Assembly (NCBI GenBank): GCA_947448795.1
Contig: CANFOZ010000022.1
Coordinates: forward strand, 1 to 35,549
Direction of reading: 5' to 3'
DNA: 35,549 nt
From: Bacteroidota bacterium
Lineage (GTDB): Bacteria > Bacteroidota > Bacteroidia > AKYH767-A > JAHEYN01
Positions 32,993-35,549 of the stretch are shown piece by piece (position 1 is the first letter of the stretch; every line of letters begins with the position of its first letter). The position numbers and the translations under genes are program-made. The notes under the pieces were generated by a model. The model saw nothing but the letters and a program-made list of their open reading frames with translations, did not search any database and was not told the DNA's origin.

Positions 32993-34495
32993 ATGTTGCG
33001 GATTCAACCAAAGCAGTTTTTTCTTGTTCTGCTTTTTTTCTTTGTTGCATCAAAAGCAACTTTAGCGTCTTCGTTTGAATTTAACCAAGCTTGTAAATTG
33101 GCTTCCGATGCTATTTTGGTTTTGGATTTCAAGACGGCGTCCGTAATCTTGGATCTCGAAAAAAAAAACCATCCTGATAATTTTGCACCTTATCTTTTGG
33201 ATTATCAAAAAAGAGCTGTTCAGGTCTTCATTTCCGAAAACAGACAAGATTTTGAATCCTTGAAGAACGACCTAGACCAAGCACTCGAAGGCGCACAGAA
33301 GTTGGATCAAGCCAGTCCGCGTTTTCGTTATGAACAAGCTGAATTGTATTTTTTAGAAGCCGTCCTTCGCTATAAGTTTGGGGAGCATTATACGGCCGCG
33401 CTTCATATATTCAAAGGATATAAATTGATTGAGGAAAACACGAAGCTGTTTCCTGATTTTCTACCCAATTATAAGTATGCCGGATTGCTACATGCAGCAA
33501 TAGGAATGGTTCCTGGACAATATAAATGGTTAACAAATTTAGCAGGATTCAACGGCGATATTTTTCAAGGTATAAACGAGTTGAAACGCTTAGCAGACAA
33601 TTCATCGGTGGATCCTTTGATGCTTTATGAGCAGGAGCAAGGACGTATGATTCTGATCTTCGTGTTAATGCATTTTAAGCAGGACTTGTCAGAAGCTAAG
33701 GCCTATGGCGCTAATATTCTTGACAAACACCCCGGACCATTAAGATCATTTATTAAATCCAATTTAGCATGGCATGCAGGAGAAACTGACGAAGCCATTC
33801 GAATACTAGAAGCAATCCATAAAGATGGTTCCTTTAGTTTCCCGTACCTTGATTTTGCGCTTGGGAATGCAAAATTATGCCGTATGGATAAAGATGCGAA
33901 TGTTAGCCTTGAGGCTTTTTTAAAAACATATACTGGCGAAAACTATATAAAATCAGCAAATCAAAAACTGTCTTGGTTTTACCTTCTTAATAACGATAAA
34001 ACACGTTTTGAATTTTATAAAGAACATGTATTAACAGATGGTACAACAAATATCGATGAGGATCGCCAAGCTATGATTGAAGCGGCATTGCCAGGTAAGC
34101 CTAATCTCAAACTGTTGCAAGCCCGCCTACTTTTCGATGGAGGATATGCAAAAAAAGCGATTGCTGTTTTTGCTGATGCTAAGACGCAAACAGATTTTCC
34201 TACTTTACGAGACCAACTTGAAGTGACCTATCGAGTAGCGCGCATATACCATCGTCTTGGACAAACATCCAAAGCCATAACATACTATCAAGAATCGCTA
34301 AAAAATGGCTATAATCTGAGTTATTATTTTGCTGCTAATGCGGCTTTGCAATTAGGGATTGTTTATGAGGAAATGGGCGATCTAGAAAAGTCGGCTTTTT
34401 ATTTCAACAAATGCTTATCCATGCGTAATCATGAATATCAATATAGCTTGGATCAAAAAGCCAAAGCGGGACTACAGCGAGTTTGTAAAAAATAA
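32993..34495 (+). CDS. Secreted tetratricopeptide-like repeat protein of unknown function
   Basis: 500 residues. Signal peptide about 1-26 (FFLVLLFFFVASKATLAS). The rest is helical and rich in Ala, Leu and Tyr; TPR-like units are most evident at the C-terminus, for example YRVARIYHRLGQTSKAITYYQESL (about 411-434, in the frame A-x-x-Y-x-x-L-G-x-x-x-A-I-x-Y-Y) and AALQLGIVYEEMGDLEKSAFYFNKCL (about 445-470). It is probably a periplasmic or surface scaffold; the partner is unknown. It resembles a Bacteroidota family annotated only as tetratricopeptide repeat protein. The ATG follows a terminator closely, leaving almost no room for a normal promoter downstream of it. Confidence 0.82.
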   Translation: MLRIQPKQFFLVLLFFFVASKATLASSFEFNQACKLASDAILVLDFKTASVILDLEKKNHPDNFAPYLLDYQKRAVQVFISENRQDFESLKNDLDQALEGAQKLDQASPRFRYEQAELYFLEAVLRYKFGEHYTAALHIFKGYKLIEENTKLFPDFLPNYKYAGLLHAAIGMVPGQYKWLTNLAGFNGDIFQGINELKRLADNSSVDPLMLYEQEQGRMILIFVLMHFKQDLSEAKAYGANILDKHPGPLRSFIKSNLAWHAGETDEAIRILEAIHKDGSFSFPYLDFALGNAKLCRMDKDANVSLEAFLKTYTGENYIKSANQKLSWFYLLNNDKTRFEFYKEHVLTDGTTNIDEDRQAMIEAALPGKPNLKLLQARLLFDGGYAKKAIAVFADAKTQTDFPTLRDQLEVTYRVARIYHRLGQTSKAITYYQESLKNGYNLSYYFAANAALQLGIVYEEMGDLEKSAFYFNKCLSMRNHEYQYSLDQKAKAGLQRVCKK

Positions 34496-34498
34496 AAA

Positions 34499-34522
34499 CT
34501 CCCGGCCTTTTGGTGCCGGGAG
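34499..34522 (-). terminator. Intrinsic terminator of the outer-membrane protein gene
   Basis: Perfect 8-bp GC-rich stem (CTCCCGGC at 34499-34506, GCCGGGAG at 34515-34522) with an 8-base loop. Read on the minus strand it is followed by a T-rich run (complement of AATAAAAA), so it acts mainly for the minus-strand gene starting beyond 35517. It lies within a few bases of the stop codon of the TPR gene, and may also stop plus-strand transcription weakly. The 50 bases from 34523 to the stop of the outer-membrane gene hold nothing else. Confidence 0.8.
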
Positions 34523-34572
34523 CCATCAATCCAAGATAACAACAAAAACGAACCTTAAATATCATTGCATAG

Positions 34573-35549
34573 CTAGAATTTATAGCCTAGCGTCATCATG
34601 AAATGCTGTGTGTTAGACTTTGTTTTAGCGCCTTCAACCTCCTCGTTTATTAAACTATAGTTTCTGTAATACTCCGTTGTTGATCGATTTGTAAAGGCAA
34701 AATCTAAAAAATAATTATCGTCCCGAATGCCTATGCCGGCAGAGAATCCATTGCTGCTAAAATCGTATCCGGATTGAGCTTTTCCTTGTTTAAAAGGGCT
34801 TTCAGATATAAAATACCCTCCTCGAAAACTTAGGTTGTCCCAACGATATTCGCCACCCATGCGAAGGGTAGAAGCTGAACGATAGGTGTTATTAATATCG
34901 TTGTTCGTATCAAAAAAGGCATTGTTTGCAGAACTAAATCGAGATTCAGAATAGTTCACATTCTCATAATCGATATTAAAACACCCTAGTTTTCCAATGA
35001 GAAAGCCAATACTGGCCGTTGTTCTAAGCGGAGTGGTTAGTTCGTATTTATAGCTCCCATCCGCAGAAAAATCATGTATTCCTCCAGTATCCAAATCGGA
35101 TTTCATGCTGGAACTATATGTGTCATTCATTGTAAAAACAGTAGGTGTTTGAATAGATCCACCCAGCTTCACCCAGTCAACAGGTTTAAACAGCATTCCA
35201 AAACGTAGATATACACCACTACCTTCTGTTGTAAGTCGCTGGTCAAACACAAGAGAGTTAAAATTGGAAATGGAATCTTTTGAGTCGCTCTCTTTGTAGC
35301 TGCTCGTTTCCGTAAACGATAGTGTCTGATAACCTAGCGATGCGCCTATATAGAGCTTGTCTTTGTAATTGCCGGCCATGGTTGCTAAGCACTCTCCAAT
35401 AGAGCCGTTAGAATTGACATTTCTTCGCTGTAATACACCACCATTTTTAATTTCTGAATAGTAATGCGTTGTGTCAGCACTGTCTATTGGATTTATCAAA
35501 AACGCTTGATAGGCCAAATTTGCTGTAAATGGATCTAAGTTGCTCGGCA
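34573..35549 (-). CDS. OmpP1/FadL-type outer-membrane protein, C-terminal part (cut by the window edge)
   Basis: The frame stays open to the right window edge, so the N-terminus is missing; at least 325 residues are present. The segment at the start, read from the edge, is PSNLDPFTANLAYQAFLINP, a phrase typical of the Bacteroidota OmpP1/FadL/TodX family of outer-membrane channels for hydrophobic compounds. The rest alternates polar and hydrophobic residues as beta-barrel strands (LYIGASLGYQ, GVYLRFGMLFKP, LRTTASIGFLIG, LRMGGEYRWD, FSAGIGIRDDNYFLDFAF), and it ends in YKF, the C-terminal aromatic expected for barrel insertion. An apparent TTG start at 35517 is not a real start. A terminator follows at 34499-34522. 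Confidence 0.8.
   Translation of the reverse strand, partial: PSNLDPFTANLAYQAFLINPIDSADTTHYYSEIKNGGVLQRRNVNSNGSIGECLATMAGNYKDKLYIGASLGYQTLSFTETSSYKESDSKDSISNFNSLVFDQRLTTEGSGVYLRFGMLFKPVDWVKLGGSIQTPTVFTMNDTYSSSMKSDLDTGGIHDFSADGSYKYELTTPLRTTASIGFLIGKLGCFNIDYENVNYSESRFSSANNAFFDTNNDINNTYRSASTLRMGGEYRWDNLSFRGGYFISESPFKQGKAQSGYDFSSNGFSAGIGIRDDNYFLDFAFTNRSTTEYYRNYSLINEEVEGAKTKSNTQHFMMTLGYKF

Noticed and set aside
35515-35517. Start codon for the outer-membrane protein near the right edge
   Set aside because: The codon is TTG in mid-protein; the frame stays open to the window edge and the added residues continue a known FadL-family phrase.

Overview
The window looks like chromosomal DNA from a member of the phylum Bacteroidota, closest in flavour to the Chitinophagales/Sphingobacteriales or Flavobacteriales; I cannot name the genus. 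The signs are two proteins with C-terminal type IX secretion (T9SS) sorting domains, a transketolase split into two genes, an MqnP/UbiA-type prenyltransferase, a serine-palmitoyltransferase-like enzyme (sphingolipid or sulfonolipid synthesis), a short histone-H1-like gene, and promoters of the TAnnTTTG type. Lipid A genes (lpxH, lpxK) show a Gram-negative envelope. Coding density is very high, no gap without a gene exceeds 300 bases, and I found no rRNA, tRNA, insertion sequence, prophage or CRISPR array.

Layout. (1) 24-14246, minus strand: nine closely packed genes, read from right to left as transketolase N subunit, von Willebrand A protein, transketolase C subunit, a 1513-residue T9SS cell-surface protein, MqnP/UbiA-like prenyltransferase, WecA/MraY-like sugar-phosphate transferase (with its own promoter), lytic transglycosylase, uvrA and a hotdog thioesterase. 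(2) 14410-18367, plus strand: promoter, ychF, an orphan Cas6-like protein, an AsmA-like/GT51 peptidoglycan glycosyltransferase and a strong bidirectional terminator. (3) 18381-19891, minus: histone-H1-like gene and the PLP-dependent acyltransferase. (4) 19996-21230, plus: homogentisate 1,2-dioxygenase alone, closed by a bidirectional terminator. (5) 21229-30929, minus: a seven-gene run with 1-4 base overlaps or short gaps (lpxK, purine nucleoside phosphorylase, LVIVD/choice-of-anchor T9SS protein, gatB, cysteine-less thioredoxin-fold protein, M1 peptidase, lpxH). (6) 30986-34495, plus: Nif3-like protein, coiled-coil zinc-ribbon protein, terminator, and a secreted TPR-like protein. (7) 34499-35549, minus: a terminator and the C-terminal part of an OmpP1/FadL-type outer-membrane protein running off the window edge.

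Taken together this is mostly core housekeeping (DNA repair, envelope building, lipid A, tRNA amidation, pentose phosphate, nucleotide salvage) mixed with surface and secreted proteins. I do not see a clear multi-gene novel defence or mobile system. The observations most worth following are the orphan Cas6-like gene inside a ychF/peptidoglycan operon, the VWA protein placed between the two halves of transketolase, the two domains nested inside Ig-like folds of the large surface protein, the thioredoxin-fold protein that has lost both active-site cysteines, and a terminator that lies directly before the start codon of the TPR gene.
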